Shown: positions 54,928-64,000, counted from the first letter of the stretch. The stretch: DNA of 64,000 bases from Paraburkholderia sp. (GCF_028283785.1 NZ_JAPWKB010000019.1:1136001-1200000), one strand, 5' to 3'. Made by a program: numbers and translations. Notes: generated by a model from the letters alone, not told the origin.

Positions 54928-55539
54928 ATGACCACCACTACAAAGAAAACAGCCGAACGACTGATCAAGAAATATCCGAATCGTCGGCTCTACGACACAG
55001 AGACGAGCACGTACATCACGCTGACCGACGTCAAGCAACTCGTGCTGGAGCAGGAGGATTTCAAGGTCATCGATGCCAAGAGCAACGAGGAGCTGACGCG
55101 CGCCATTCTGTTGCAGATCATCCTCGAAGAGGAAAGCGGCGGCCTGCCGATGTTCTCGTCGTCGATGCTGTCGCAGATCATCCGGTTTTACGGCCACGCG
55201 ATGCAGGGCATGATGGGCACGTATCTGGAGAAGAACATCCAGGCGTTCATCGACATCCAGAACAAACTCGCGGATCAATCGAAAAACCTGTACGAAGGCA
55301 AAGCGATGAATCCGGAAGTCTGGTCGCAGTTCATGAACATGCAGGCACCGATGATGCAGGGCATGATGACCAGCTACATCGAGCAGTCGAAGAACATGTT
55401 CGTGCAGATGCAGGAACAGATGCAAACCCAGGCGAAGTCGATGTTCAGCACGTTCCCGTTCACGCAGCCGGGCGGCCCGGCGGTCGAACCTGCGGCTCCG
55501 TCGAATTCGCAAGGCAATCCCGAGCCGGAGAAGAAGTAA
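54928..55539 (+). CDS. phaR: PHA synthesis repressor PhaR
   Basis: A 203-residue protein. The N-terminal PHB accumulation regulatory domain (KYPNRRLYDTETSTYITLTD, then AILLQIILEEESGG) binds DNA, and the Met/Gln-rich C-terminal half binds nascent polymer. In C. necator PhaR represses phasin (phaP) and its own gene, and releases them when granules form. GAAGG precedes ATG 54928. It follows phaB in the PHA cluster; phaP is not in the window. Confidence 0.95.
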   Translation: MTTTTKKTAERLIKKYPNRRLYDTETSTYITLTDVKQLVLEQEDFKVIDAKSNEELTRAILLQIILEEESGGLPMFSSSMLSQIIRFYGHAMQGMMGTYLEKNIQAFIDIQNKLADQSKNLYEGKAMNPEVWSQFMNMQAPMMQGMMTSYIEQSKNMFVQMQEQMQTQAKSMFSTFPFTQPGGPAVEPAAPSNSQGNPEPEKK

Positions 55540-55760
55540 GCGGCCACGCGCAGGGCGCGGCGGGAGCGTTGCAAAAGCGTGGCTGAGCGGGCGCGGTAGA
55601 ATTGCGGGTTCACTCGCCTTCGCCGTTGCCACAGTCATTTGCCGGACGTTCCCATGCCGCACACCGTTTTCGCCCCTTGTCCCGTCACGCTGAACCCGTC
55701 CGCCACGGCCGGCGTCGCTTCGCTCGCGTGACCGCGAATTCGCAGGCCGCCGCCCCGCGC

Positions 55761-56783
55761 ATGAACCGGCTGTTTCTCGCGCCGATGGAAGGGCTCGCCG
55801 ATTACGTCTTGCGCGATGTCCTGACCCGCACGGGCGGATTCGACGGTTGCGTGTCCGAATTCGTCCGCGTGACGGGTTCGGTGTTGCCGCGGCGCATGTA
55901 CGCTCGCGAGGTGCCCGAAGTCCTTGACGGCGCACGCACGCCGGGCGGTACGCCGACAGTGATCCAACTGCTCGGCAGCGATCCCGGCTGGATGGCGCTG
56001 AATGCCGCGCAAGCGGCTGCGGTGTCCCCGCACGGCATCGACCTGAATTTCGGCTGTCCGGCCCGGCTCGTCAACCAGCACGGCGGCGGCGCCATGCTGC
56101 TGGCCGACCCCACGCATCTGAACCGGATCGTCTCGGCGGTCCGCGCGGCTGTCCCCGCCGATGTCGCCGTGACGGCGAAGATGCGTCTCGGCATCTCCGA
56201 TACCTCGCTCGCGATCGATTGCGCCGTGGCGCTGGCCGAAGGCGGTGCGCAGTCGCTGGTCGTGCACGCCCGCACGCGTGACGACGGCTATCGGCCGCCG
56301 GCGCACTGGGAGTGGATCGCGCGCATCGACGATGCGGTTCAGGTACCCGTGGTGGCGAACGGCGAGGTGTTCACGGTCGCCGACTGGGCGCGATGCCGCG
56401 CGGTCAGCGGCTGCGACGACGTGATGATCGGGCGGGGCGCGGTGTCCGATCCGTTCCTCGCGTTGCGGATACGCGGTCTGATGGAGCCGTCCCCATGCGA
56501 CGCCGAGTGGCCGGTCGTGCTTCGGTATATCGCCGGTTATCTGAAGAAACTGCGGTCGCGCGCCGAATCCCGCCATGAAGACGGCCTCGTCAAGAAGTGG
56601 CTGAGCTATCTGAAACGCACGTGGCCGCAGGCCGTGGAACTGCACGACGCGATCCGCCGCCTGCACGATTCGCGCGAGATTCTCGGGTTGCTCGAACGCG
56701 CGGTGCAATCCGACGGATTCACGCCGTCGGATCAACCCGCCGCGATCGACCTGCTCGATACCGCCGATCTCGCGCTGGGTTGA
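55761..56783 (+). CDS. dusC: tRNA-dihydrouridine synthase, DusC type
   Basis: A 340-residue flavoenzyme that reduces uridine in tRNA. It has the FMN-binding start (LFLAPMEGLADYVLRDVLT), a catalytic Cys in NFGCPARLVNQHGGG, and the phosphate-binding end VMIGRGAVSDPFLALRI. The sequence pattern is nearest DusC (U16-specific). ATG 55761 begins the conserved sequence; a GTG about 30 bp upstream is possible. It is monocistronic, with a TAGAAT box upstream near 55597. Confidence 0.9.
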   Translation: MNRLFLAPMEGLADYVLRDVLTRTGGFDGCVSEFVRVTGSVLPRRMYAREVPEVLDGARTPGGTPTVIQLLGSDPGWMALNAAQAAAVSPHGIDLNFGCPARLVNQHGGGAMLLADPTHLNRIVSAVRAAVPADVAVTAKMRLGISDTSLAIDCAVALAEGGAQSLVVHARTRDDGYRPPAHWEWIARIDDAVQVPVVANGEVFTVADWARCRAVSGCDDVMIGRGAVSDPFLALRIRGLMEPSPCDAEWPVVLRYIAGYLKKLRSRAESRHEDGLVKKWLSYLKRTWPQAVELHDAIRRLHDSREILGLLERAVQSDGFTPSDQPAAIDLLDTADLALG

Positions 56784-56887
56784 AACCCCGGGCAGAAGCC
56801 GGTTGAAGGCGAAAATTCAAAGACTTACGAGCGGCGACGGTGGCGACCCGCTACAATTCGGGGTTTAACGTCTTCAAGCGGTTCCCC

Positions 56888-58282
56888 ATGTCTGCCAGTT
56901 CCCCGATTGCCCCGATTTCCCCGACCGCCGCGCCGAAAGTCGGCTTCGTTTCGCTCGGTTGCCCGAAAGCCCTCGTCGATTCCGAACAGATCATCACGCA
57001 ACTGCGTGCCGAGGGTTATCAGATTTCCGGCACGTATGACGGCGCGGATCTGGTGGTCGTCAACACCTGCGGCTTCATCGACGAAGCCGTCCAGGAAAGC
57101 CTCGACGCGATCGGCGAAGCCTTGACCGAAAACGGCAAGGTGATCGTCACCGGTTGCCTCGGCGCGAAGAAAAGCGCGAGCGGCTCGGGCCTGATCGAAG
57201 AAGTACATCCGAAGGTGCTCGCCGTCACCGGCCCGCATGCGCTCGGTGAAGTGATGCAGCACGTTCACGCCCACCTGCCGAAGCCGCACGATCCGTTCGT
57301 CGATCTGGTGCCGCCCGCAGGCGTCAAGCTGACGCCGCGTCACTACGCGTATCTGAAGATTTCCGAAGGCTGCAACCACCGCTGCACGTTCTGCATCATC
57401 CCGTCGATGCGCGGCGATCTGGTGTCGCGTCCGGTCGCGGAAGTGATGCTCGAAGCGGAAAACCTGTTCAAGTCGGGCGTGAAGGAATTGCTGGTGATTT
57501 CGCAAGACACCAGCGCGTATGGCGTCGACGTCAAATATCGCACGGGTTTCTGGAACGGCAAGCCGATCAAGACACGCATGACCGACCTCGTCGGCGCGCT
57601 GGGCGAACTGGCCGCGCAATACGGCGCGTGGGTCCGTCTGCACTACGTGTACCCGTATCCGAGCGTCGACGAAGTGATTCCGATGATGGCCGAAGGCGCG
57701 TTGAAGGGTCACGTGTTGCCGTACCTCGACGTCCCGTTCCAGCACGCGCATCCGGAAGTGCTCAAGCGCATGAAGCGCCCGGCCAATGCGGAAAAGGTGA
57801 TGGAGCGCGTGCGCAAATGGCGTGAAATGTGTCCGGACCTGACGATCCGCAGCACCTTTATCGCCGGTTTCCCGGGCGAGACGGAAGAGCAGTTCGAAAC
57901 GCTGCTCGATTTCATCCGTGACGCGGAGCTGGATCGCGTCGGTTGCTTCGCGTATTCGCCGGTCGAAGGCGCGACCGCCAACGAACTCGACGGCGCGTTG
58001 CCCGACGACGTCCGCGAAGCGCGTCGCGCGCGCTTCATGGAAGTCGCGGAGGAAGTCTCGGCGAAGCGGATCGCGAAGAAGGTCGGCAAGACGCTGAAAG
58101 TGCTCGTCGACGAAACCAATGCCGACGGCGGTATCGGACGTACGGCAGCCGACGCGCCGGAAATCGACGGCGTCGTCTATATCGCGCCCGCGGCGAAAGC
58201 GTCGAAGCGCTACAAGGTCGGCGACTTCGTATCGGTGAAGATCACCGGCGCCGACGGCCACGATCTGTGGGGCGAGGTCTGA
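56888..58282 (+). CDS. rimO: Ribosomal protein S12 methylthiotransferase RimO
   Basis: A 464-residue radical-SAM enzyme that methylthiolates Asp 88 of ribosomal protein S12. The N-terminal UPF0004 cluster uses Cys 25, 61 and 90; the radical-SAM CXXXCXXC motif is Cys 162, 166 and 169 (GCNHRCTFC); a TRAM domain closes the protein. ATG 56888 is taken from the family N terminus. A TACAAT -10 box lies at 56852. It is followed 4 bp later by a sugar kinase. Confidence 0.94.
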   Translation: MSASSPIAPISPTAAPKVGFVSLGCPKALVDSEQIITQLRAEGYQISGTYDGADLVVVNTCGFIDEAVQESLDAIGEALTENGKVIVTGCLGAKKSASGSGLIEEVHPKVLAVTGPHALGEVMQHVHAHLPKPHDPFVDLVPPAGVKLTPRHYAYLKISEGCNHRCTFCIIPSMRGDLVSRPVAEVMLEAENLFKSGVKELLVISQDTSAYGVDVKYRTGFWNGKPIKTRMTDLVGALGELAAQYGAWVRLHYVYPYPSVDEVIPMMAEGALKGHVLPYLDVPFQHAHPEVLKRMKRPANAEKVMERVRKWREMCPDLTIRSTFIAGFPGETEEQFETLLDFIRDAELDRVGCFAYSPVEGATANELDGALPDDVREARRARFMEVAEEVSAKRIAKKVGKTLKVLVDETNADGGIGRTAADAPEIDGVVYIAPAAKASKRYKVGDFVSVKITGADGHDLWGEV

Positions 58283-58286
58283 GCGA

Positions 58287-59243
58287 ATGGCTAGCACGGC
58301 TGTCACGAACCCCGCAGGCCAAGCCGTCGCGCCTGAGATTCTGGCGCTCGGCGAAGCGATGGTCGAGTTCAACCAGGCGTCGGCCGACCGGCCGGACTAT
58401 CTGCAAGGGTTCGGCGGCGACACGTCGAACTTCTGTATCGCCGCGTCGCGGCAGGGCGCACGGACCGGTTTCGTGTCGGCGGTCGGCGACGATCACTTCG
58501 GGCGTCTGCTGATCGATCTGTGGCAGCGCGAGAATGTGGAGACGTCGTTCGTCGACGTCGACCGTGTCGCGCCCACGGGCGTCTATTTCGTGTCGCATGG
58601 GCCGGACGGCCATCAGTTCGACTATCTGCGCGCGGGATCGGCGGCAAGCCGGTATGCGCCGCATGCGCTGCCGCTCGACGCCATCGCGGCAGCAAAAGTG
58701 GTTCATCTGTCCGGCATCAGCCTCGCCATCAGTGTGACGGCCTGCGACGCGGCATTTGCCGCGATGTCGCACGCCCGCGCGCATGGCGTGCAAGTCAGCT
58801 TCGACACGAATCTGCGTCTGAAACTGTGGCCGCTTGCGCGGGCGCGCGCGGTGATGCTCGAAGCGATCCGTCAGACCGACATCTGCCTGCCCAGTTGGGA
58901 CGACGTCACGGAATTGACGGGTTTGACCGGCCGCGACGAGATCGTCGATTTTCTGCTGCGCTGCGGGCCGAAAGTGGTTGCGCTCAAGCTCGGCAAGGAA
59001 GGCTCGTATATCGCGACGCCGGACGAGCGGCGCGTGGTGCCGGGATTCGCCGTCAACGCGATCGACGCCACCGGCGCGGGCGATTGCTTCGGCGGCGCCT
59101 TTATCGCGCGCGTGGTCGCGGGCGACGATCCGTTCACGGCCGCGCGCTACGCGAACGTGACGGCGGCACTGTCCACGCAAGGCTATGGCGCAGTCGCGCC
59201 GATTCCCACACGCGCCACCGTCGAGGCGGCGCTGCGCGGCTAG
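58287..59243 (+). CDS. kdgK: PfkB-family sugar kinase, KdgK-like
   Basis: A 318-residue ribokinase-fold enzyme, most similar in pattern to 2-keto-3-deoxygluconate kinase (substrate site GFGGDTSNFCIAASRQG; DYLRAGSAASRY; catalytic and anion-hole motif DATGAGDCFGGAF). KdgK would phosphorylate KDG to KDPG for cleavage to pyruvate and glyceraldehyde-3-phosphate. It begins 4 bp after rimO, so it is probably co-translated with it. Another sugar specificity is possible; no other KDG genes are near. Confidence 0.85.
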   Translation: MASTAVTNPAGQAVAPEILALGEAMVEFNQASADRPDYLQGFGGDTSNFCIAASRQGARTGFVSAVGDDHFGRLLIDLWQRENVETSFVDVDRVAPTGVYFVSHGPDGHQFDYLRAGSAASRYAPHALPLDAIAAAKVVHLSGISLAISVTACDAAFAAMSHARAHGVQVSFDTNLRLKLWPLARARAVMLEAIRQTDICLPSWDDVTELTGLTGRDEIVDFLLRCGPKVVALKLGKEGSYIATPDERRVVPGFAVNAIDATGAGDCFGGAFIARVVAGDDPFTAARYANVTAALSTQGYGAVAPIPTRATVEAALRG

Positions 59244-59467
59244 CCGTCCGGCAACGCGCGCAGGCGAATCGTCAGGATTCGTCAAACGCGTGCGTCATGC
59301 GCCGCAAACATCTTCGTTCGTGGAACGATCACGCGGCGCAGCGCTCTCAAACGGGCAAGCCGGTTCCCGATCCGGAACCGGGACGCGACCAGAAACACGC
59401 ACGCGCGCGGCGATCGCGCCACGCGCAGCAGATTCCGAAGTCCATAAACAGAACGAAGGAGCGAGCG

Positions 59468-60652
59468 ATGCAAAGAGACGTGGTGGTGGTGAGCGGTGTG
59501 CGCACGGCAATCGGTGATTTCGGTGGCAGCCTGAAAGACTTTTCACCGACCGATCTCGGCGCGCGAGTGGTCCGCGAAGCCCTGTCGCGCGCCAATGTTT
59601 CCGGCGACGATGTCGGTCATGTCGTGTTCGGCAACGTGGTGCATACCGAGCCGAAAGACATGTACCTTGCCCGCGTCGCCGCGCTCAATGGCGGCGTTGC
59701 GCAACACGCGCCCGCGCTGACCGTCAACCGGCTGTGCGGCTCGGGCTTGCAGGCGATCATTTCGGCAGCGCAAAGCGTATTGCTCGGCGACGCGGATATC
59801 GCGATCGGCGGTGGCGCAGAGAATATGAGCCGCGCGCCGTACATCATGCCGGCCGCGCGTTTCGGTCAGCGCATGGGCGACGCGCGCATGATCGACATGA
59901 TGCTCGGCGCGCTGAACGACCCGTTCCAGACCATCCACATGGGCGTCACCGCCGAAAACGTCGCGAAGCAATACGGCATTGGCCGCGACGCGCAAGATGC
60001 GCTGGCGCTCGAATCGCACCGTCGCGCGGCCAGTGCAATCGCCAATGGTTACTTCAACGACCAGATCCTGCCGGTCACGCTCGCGTCGAAGAAGGGCGAC
60101 ACCGTATTCGACACCGACGAACACGTCCGCGCCAATCCCACGCTGGAAGACTTTTCGAAGCTGAAGCCGGTATTCGTCAAGGAAAACGGCACGGTGACGG
60201 CAGGCAACGCATCCGGCATCAACGACGCGGCGGCCGCCGTCGTGCTGATGGAGCGCAGCGTCGCGGAAAAGCGCGGCGTGAAACCGCTCGCACGGCTGGT
60301 CGCGTATGCGCATGCGGGCGTCGATCCGGCTTACATGGGCATCGGTCCGGTGCCGGCCACCCGCAAGGCGCTCGAACGCGCCGGATTGAAGGTTGCGGAC
60401 CTCGACGTGATCGAAGCCAACGAAGCCTTCGCGGCGCAGGCATGCGCGGTCAGCCAGGAACTCGGACTCGACCCGGCCAAGGTGAATCCCAACGGTTCCG
60501 GCATTTCGCTCGGGCATCCGATCGGCGCTACCGGCGCATTGATTACCGTGAAGGCGCTCTATGAGTTGCAGCGGATCGGCGGACGCTATGCGCTGGTGAC
60601 GATGTGCATCGGCGGCGGTCAGGGTATCGCGGCGATTTTCGAGCGCATCTGA
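59468..60652 (+). CDS. bktB: Beta-ketothiolase BktB
   Basis: A 394-residue thiolase very like BktB of C. necator, which makes longer 3-ketoacyl-CoA (such as 3-ketovaleryl-CoA) for PHA copolymers. Active-site residues are Cys 90 (NRLCGSGL), His in SLGHPIG and Cys in TMCIGGGQG. AAGGAG is nine bases before ATG 59468. It is a separate locus from phaA, about 6 kb away; together they can supply C4 and C5 precursors to PhaC. Confidence 0.92.
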   Translation: MQRDVVVVSGVRTAIGDFGGSLKDFSPTDLGARVVREALSRANVSGDDVGHVVFGNVVHTEPKDMYLARVAALNGGVAQHAPALTVNRLCGSGLQAIISAAQSVLLGDADIAIGGGAENMSRAPYIMPAARFGQRMGDARMIDMMLGALNDPFQTIHMGVTAENVAKQYGIGRDAQDALALESHRRAASAIANGYFNDQILPVTLASKKGDTVFDTDEHVRANPTLEDFSKLKPVFVKENGTVTAGNASGINDAAAAVVLMERSVAEKRGVKPLARLVAYAHAGVDPAYMGIGPVPATRKALERAGLKVADLDVIEANEAFAAQACAVSQELGLDPAKVNPNGSGISLGHPIGATGALITVKALYELQRIGGRYALVTMCIGGGQGIAAIFERI

Positions 60653-60729
60653 CGATGCGGGTGCGCCGTGCCGTTCATCGGTCGGCGCACGGAATGGACA
60701 GGACCAACGAGCAATAAGGAACAGAACGG

Positions 60730-61512
60730 ATGGATGAAGCGGTTGAAACGGTTAAAGCGGTCGAAGCGATTCAAGGCGTCGATGCAATGAACGCGGTGAA
60801 CGCGGGTGATGCGGCGAATGCGTCCGGCGCGAACTGCGCGAACCACGCATACGGCTCGACGGCGAAGCACGGCGCGATGCGCCGCCATAGCCGGATCGCA
60901 GGCGCGGCAGCAAAGCTCGGCATGGCCGCGTGCGTGCTGGCCAGTGCTGCCATGTGGCTGCCCGTCGATGCGCACGCACAAAGCGATGCCGTCAAGGAAC
61001 TCGCCGCACCGCCGCCGATCCAGCTGCCGCTGAAACCGAGCGCCGAATTCGCGAAGTTTCCGCGTTTCGCCGGCATGCTCGGCACGCGGCAGATCGTGTT
61101 GCGGCTCGGCCCCAAGACCGACGATCCGTCCGGCGTGCATGGCGAATATCAGTTCACGGATACCGGCGAAGTGATCCTGATCGCGGGCGACCGCGACGGC
61201 ACGACGCTCGAAGTCGAAGAGTCGAACGACGGCACGCACATCACCGGAAACTGGGTCGGCAAGTTCGCCGACGATGGCTCGCTGGAAGGCGACCGGATGA
61301 ACGTCGACGATTCCAACTCGCAGCCGTTCGACTTGCGTCCGCTGGCCGCCGGTCAGCCGGTGCCGCCGCCCGGCGCCGCGCCGGCGAAAACGTCGAAAGC
61401 CGCGCCATCGCCGTCGGGCGCACCCGCTTCGCCTGCTACGTCGGCGCAGCCCGCGACGACGGGTCAGGGTCAACCGGTCGGCGGCGTCAGCAATCTGACG
61501 ACCGGCGACTAG
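60730..61512 (+). CDS. Secreted protein of unknown function
   Basis: A 260-residue protein with a repetitive Val/Glu/Ala-rich N-terminal segment, a hydrophobic helix at about 60-82 (LGMAACVLASAAMWLPVDAH), then a beta-rich region of about 90 residues (GTRQIVLRLGPKTDDPSGVH onward) and a Pro/Ala-rich tail. The hydrophobic segment may be a signal anchor; ATG 60877 (MRRHSRIAGA) is an alternative start that would give a normal signal peptide. AAGGAAC lies upstream of ATG 60730. No family was recognised. It lies between bktB and metC. Confidence 0.7.
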   Translation: MDEAVETVKAVEAIQGVDAMNAVNAGDAANASGANCANHAYGSTAKHGAMRRHSRIAGAAAKLGMAACVLASAAMWLPVDAHAQSDAVKELAAPPPIQLPLKPSAEFAKFPRFAGMLGTRQIVLRLGPKTDDPSGVHGEYQFTDTGEVILIAGDRDGTTLEVEESNDGTHITGNWVGKFADDGSLEGDRMNVDDSNSQPFDLRPLAAGQPVPPPGAAPAKTSKAAPSPSGAPASPATSAQPATTGQGQPVGGVSNLTTGD

Positions 61513-61584
61513 GTTTTTCGGCCTTCGCATGTCGGGCAACGGCTCGACTCCAACCCATTCGAATCATCATCAGCACTTTTTGCC

Positions 61585-62769
61585 ATGACTCAGTCCACTC
61601 CGAAACGCAGCTTGCAAACGCGCATCGTCCATCCTGAAGACACGCTCACGCCGGGTTTCAAATCGTTCTCGGTGCCGGTCGAACGGGCGTCGACGGTGAT
61701 TTTTCCGGATCTCGCGACGATGCGCGCGCTGGTCTGGCACGACGACTCGCAATGGCGCTACGGCCTGCACGCGACGCCGACGTCGCTGGTGCTGGCGCAG
61801 CGCCTCGCCGAGATCGAAGGCGGCAATCACGCGTTGCTGCAGCCGTCGGGATTGTCGGCGATCTCGAACGTGTATTTCGGGCTGGTCAAAGCCGGCGACG
61901 ACGTGCTGATTCCCGACAACGTGTATTCGCCGAACCGCGACCACGGCGACTGGCTCGCGCGCGATTTCGGCTTGCAGGTGCGGTATTACGATCCGATGAT
62001 CGGTGCCGGTATCGCCGATCTGATCCAGCCCAACACGAAGCTGATCTGGCTCGAAGCGCCGGGTTCGGTGACGATGGAAGTGCCCGACCTGCGCGCAATC
62101 ACGTCCGTGGCGCGCGCGCGCAACGTGTTGACCGCGATCGACAACACGTGGTCGGCGGGACTGGCATTGAAACCGTTCGAACACGGCATCGACATTTCGG
62201 TGCAGGCGTTGACCAAGTATCAGTCGGGCGGCGCCGACGTGTTGATGGGCGCGACCATCACCGCCGACAAGCAGTTGCATATGAAGTTGAAAGCGGCGCG
62301 GATGCGGATGGGCATCGGCGTGTCGTCGGACGATTGCTCGCTGGTGTTGCGCAGTCTGCCGAGCATGAAAGTGCGCTTCGAGCAGCACGACCGCAGCGGG
62401 CTTGCGCTCGCGCAGTGGCTGAAGACCCGTCCGGAAATCGCGGTGGTGTTGCACCCGGCGATTGCCGACTGTCCGGGCCACGCGTCGTTCAAGCGCGACT
62501 TCACCGGCGCGGGCGGGCTGTTTTCGGTGGTGTTCGACGCGCGCTACAGCGCTGCGCAAATCGACACGTTCTGCGAGTCGCTGGCCTTGTTCGCGATCGG
62601 CTGGAGTTGGGGTGGCGCGGCGAGCCTCGTGATGCCGTACGACATCGCGTCGATGCGCACGGAAGCGCAATGGCCGCACCGCGGCACGCTGGTGCGCTTC
62701 TACGTGGGTCTTGAAGACGAAGCGGATCTGCGCGCGGACATCGAGCAGAGCCTCGCCGCGCTGGCTTGA
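61585..62769 (+). CDS. metC: Cystathionine beta-lyase
   Basis: A 394-residue PLP enzyme of the Cys/Met metabolism family. The lysine that holds PLP is Lys 211 (SVQALTKYQSGG), with substrate and PLP contacts in RYGLHATPTSLVLAQRL and APGSVTMEVPD. The overall pattern fits cystathionine beta-lyase, which makes homocysteine in methionine synthesis, more than cystathionine gamma-synthase. ATG 61585. A bidirectional terminator separates it from serB. Confidence 0.9.
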   Translation: MTQSTPKRSLQTRIVHPEDTLTPGFKSFSVPVERASTVIFPDLATMRALVWHDDSQWRYGLHATPTSLVLAQRLAEIEGGNHALLQPSGLSAISNVYFGLVKAGDDVLIPDNVYSPNRDHGDWLARDFGLQVRYYDPMIGAGIADLIQPNTKLIWLEAPGSVTMEVPDLRAITSVARARNVLTAIDNTWSAGLALKPFEHGIDISVQALTKYQSGGADVLMGATITADKQLHMKLKAARMRMGIGVSSDDCSLVLRSLPSMKVRFEQHDRSGLALAQWLKTRPEIAVVLHPAIADCPGHASFKRDFTGAGGLFSVVFDARYSAAQIDTFCESLALFAIGWSWGGAASLVMPYDIASMRTEAQWPHRGTLVRFYVGLEDEADLRADIEQSLAALA

Positions 62770-62830
62770 CGATGACACATAGCGCGGGAAACCGCGCGCG
62801 AAAATAGCGCGTGTCACGTGCGGAAAATGA

Positions 62831-62863
62831 AAAAAGGCGGAGCACGATGCTCCGCCTTTTTTT
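62831..62863. terminator. Bidirectional terminator between metC and serB
   Basis: GGCGGAGCA (62836-62844) and TGCTCCGCC (62848-62856) with a CGA loop, flanked by A5 and T7. It lies between convergent genes. Confidence 0.85.
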
Positions 62864-62889
62864 ATGCGCGAGCGATATCGCGCGGTGCG

Positions 62890-63729
62890 TCAGAAGAGGC
62901 GCAGCAAACCGTCGAGACCGACGAAATTAAACGCTACCGATGCAGCCTCGCGCACCACCGGTTTTGCGCGGAACGCGACCGACAGACCGGCTTCGGCCAT
63001 CATCTTGAGGTCGTTCGAACCGTCGCCCATCGCGATAGCGCGATGCGGTTCGATGCCGAGTTCGGCGCAGGTTTCGCGCAGCGTGCGGGCTTTGACGTCG
63101 GCGTTGACGATCTCGCCGAGCACGCGTCCGGTCAGCTTGCCGTCGATGATTTCGAGGGTGTTGGCGCGCGTGAAATCGAGGCCGAGGCGGGCCTTGAGTT
63201 TTTCGGTGAAGAAGTTGAAACCGCCGGACACCAGCAGCGTCTTGAGGCCGGCCGCTTTCGCGCCCGCGAGCATCTTCTCCGCGCCCGGCGACAATTGCAG
63301 ACGCTCTTCGTAGACGCGTTCGAGCGCGCTGGCATCGAGGCCCTTGAGCAGCGCGACGCGGCGCGTGAGGCTTTCGTTGAAGTCTTTGATTTCACCGCGC
63401 ATCGACGCTTCGGTGATGGCCGCGACCTCGGCTTTGAGGCCGCAGAAGTCTGCGATTTCGTCGATGCATTCGATGGTGATCAGCGTCGAGTCCATATCCA
63501 TCGCGACGAGGCCGAAGTCGGCGAGCGCGCGGTCCGGTGCGACGAATGCGTAGTCGAGCTGATGCGTGCCGCAGTAGACGTCGAGGTCGGCGCGCTGCGC
63601 GGGCGCCGCGTCGGCGATGCGGATCGCATGCGGGTCGATCTGGCTGAGGCTCGCGCCGCGTGCGAGCGCGAGGAGCGCGGTGTGATGGTCGGCGGACAGC
63701 GGGGCGAGGCTTTGGATGACGAGGTTCAT
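62890..63729 (-). CDS. serB: Phosphoserine phosphatase
   Basis: A 279-residue HAD-family enzyme for the last step of serine synthesis. The nucleophile motif is AMDMDSTLI (Asp 78 and Asp 80), with SGGF and GDGSNDLKM further on. The N-terminal 70 residues form a short ACT-like domain. Length and motifs fit SerB. ATG 63729. It is divergent from an unidentified gene at 63874. Confidence 0.94.
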   Translation of the reverse strand: MNLVIQSLAPLSADHHTALLALARGASLSQIDPHAIRIADAAPAQRADLDVYCGTHQLDYAFVAPDRALADFGLVAMDMDSTLITIECIDEIADFCGLKAEVAAITEASMRGEIKDFNESLTRRVALLKGLDASALERVYEERLQLSPGAEKMLAGAKAAGLKTLLVSGGFNFFTEKLKARLGLDFTRANTLEIIDGKLTGRVLGEIVNADVKARTLRETCAELGIEPHRAIAMGDGSNDLKMMAEAGLSVAFRAKPVVREAASVAFNFVGLDGLLRLF

Positions 63730-63873
63730 GTCGACGGTGGAAGTGACGCGAGTCAGGCGCGGCGAGGCGCGGGATGCCGGTATTGTAGCCGGGCGAGGCG
63801 TACGCGCCGGTCTTTTGGCGGGGCCAGCATGTTAGAGTCACGCCTCTCGACGCAGACTCCAGCGGACACTGAT

Positions 63874-64000
63874 ATGGACCAATTTAAGCGTATTCCCGAA
63901 GCCGATCTTTTCTCGAATCTTGCTATGTACGAGCCGTTTTCGGACAGCACCAAAGATTTGAGCCCGGCGGCATTTCCGGGGCGGAACGTCTACATCGTGA
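63874..64000 (+). CDS. Unidentified gene, 5-prime part only
   Basis: An ATG at 63874 opens 42 codons without a stop to the window edge (MDQFKRIPEADLFSNLAMYE then FSDSTKDL). The sequence is less GC-rich than its neighbours. It does not resemble mfd, a frequent serB neighbour. No family recognised and the ribosome-binding site is weak; the remainder lies outside the window. Confidence 0.45.
   Translation, partial: MDQFKRIPEADLFSNLAMYEPFSDSTKDLSPAAFPGRNVYIV

Noticed and set aside
1..64000. CRISPR array, insertion sequence, prophage or attachment site
   Set aside because: No transposase, integrase, phage gene or regularly spaced short direct repeats of CRISPR form were found; the 11.2-kb repeats are too far apart and too degenerate.

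Overview
The window is about 64 kb of GC-rich chromosome from a beta-proteobacterium of the Burkholderiaceae. Paraburkholderia or Caballeronia is the best guess. This rests on gene content and order: surE-pcm-nlpD-rpoS, ffs-dnaX-ybaB-recR, rho next to trxA, a phaC-phaA-phaB-phaR polyester cluster plus a BktB-type thiolase, and a Burkholderia-style dispersed inverted repeat between ybaB and recR. It is mostly core chromosome. No insertion sequence, prophage, CRISPR array, rRNA or tRNA gene was found.

Region 0-12 kb: a truncated alpha/beta hydrolase divergent from a TetR regulator; a frameshifted TPR membrane protein with a PspA-family gene upstream; a ribbon-helix-helix-like protein; a class A penicillin-binding protein (PBP1A family); a lauroyl-type acyltransferase; and a methyl-accepting chemotaxis protein. 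After the chemoreceptor lies a 560-bp intergenic region. It holds three degenerate repeat units of about 175 bp, and a fourth related copy lies near 5.1 kb. Region 11.7-18.4 kb: an RND efflux operon (adaptor, pump, outer-membrane channel) divergent from a TetR repressor over a 26-bp palindrome. The pump gene carries a +1 frameshift.

Region 18.5-28 kb: small secreted or membrane proteins, a LysR regulator, a DUF2795-like protein, a MATE exporter coupled to a GT39/ArnT-like membrane protein, the zinc-free L31 ribosomal protein, an MtfA-like peptidase, and a MerR-MFS exporter pair. Region 28-36 kb: rho, trxA, SRP RNA, dnaX, ybaB and recR. Region 35-40 kb: a class III CoA-transferase followed by an NMT1/Ssu-type ABC importer whose ATPase gene has a +1 frameshift, then a quinone oxidoreductase. 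Region 40.5-50 kb: surE-pcm-nlpD-rpoS-exonuclease, rlmD, bamD, rluD-pgeF.

Region 50-64 kb: phaC, phaA, phaB and phaR for poly-3-hydroxybutyrate synthesis (thiolase, reductase, synthase, granule-responsive repressor); then dusC, rimO, a KdgK-like sugar kinase, bktB, a secreted protein of unknown function, metC, serB, and the start of an unidentified gene. PhaA and BktB supply 3-ketoacyl-CoA for polymer formation, and the KdgK-like kinase would feed pyruvate into the same acetyl-CoA pool.

The least explained features are the repeat family with paired DnaA-box-like 9-mers, the three identical-type single-base insertions in otherwise intact genes, and the TACAAT-N6-ATG arrangement in front of both dnaX and surE.
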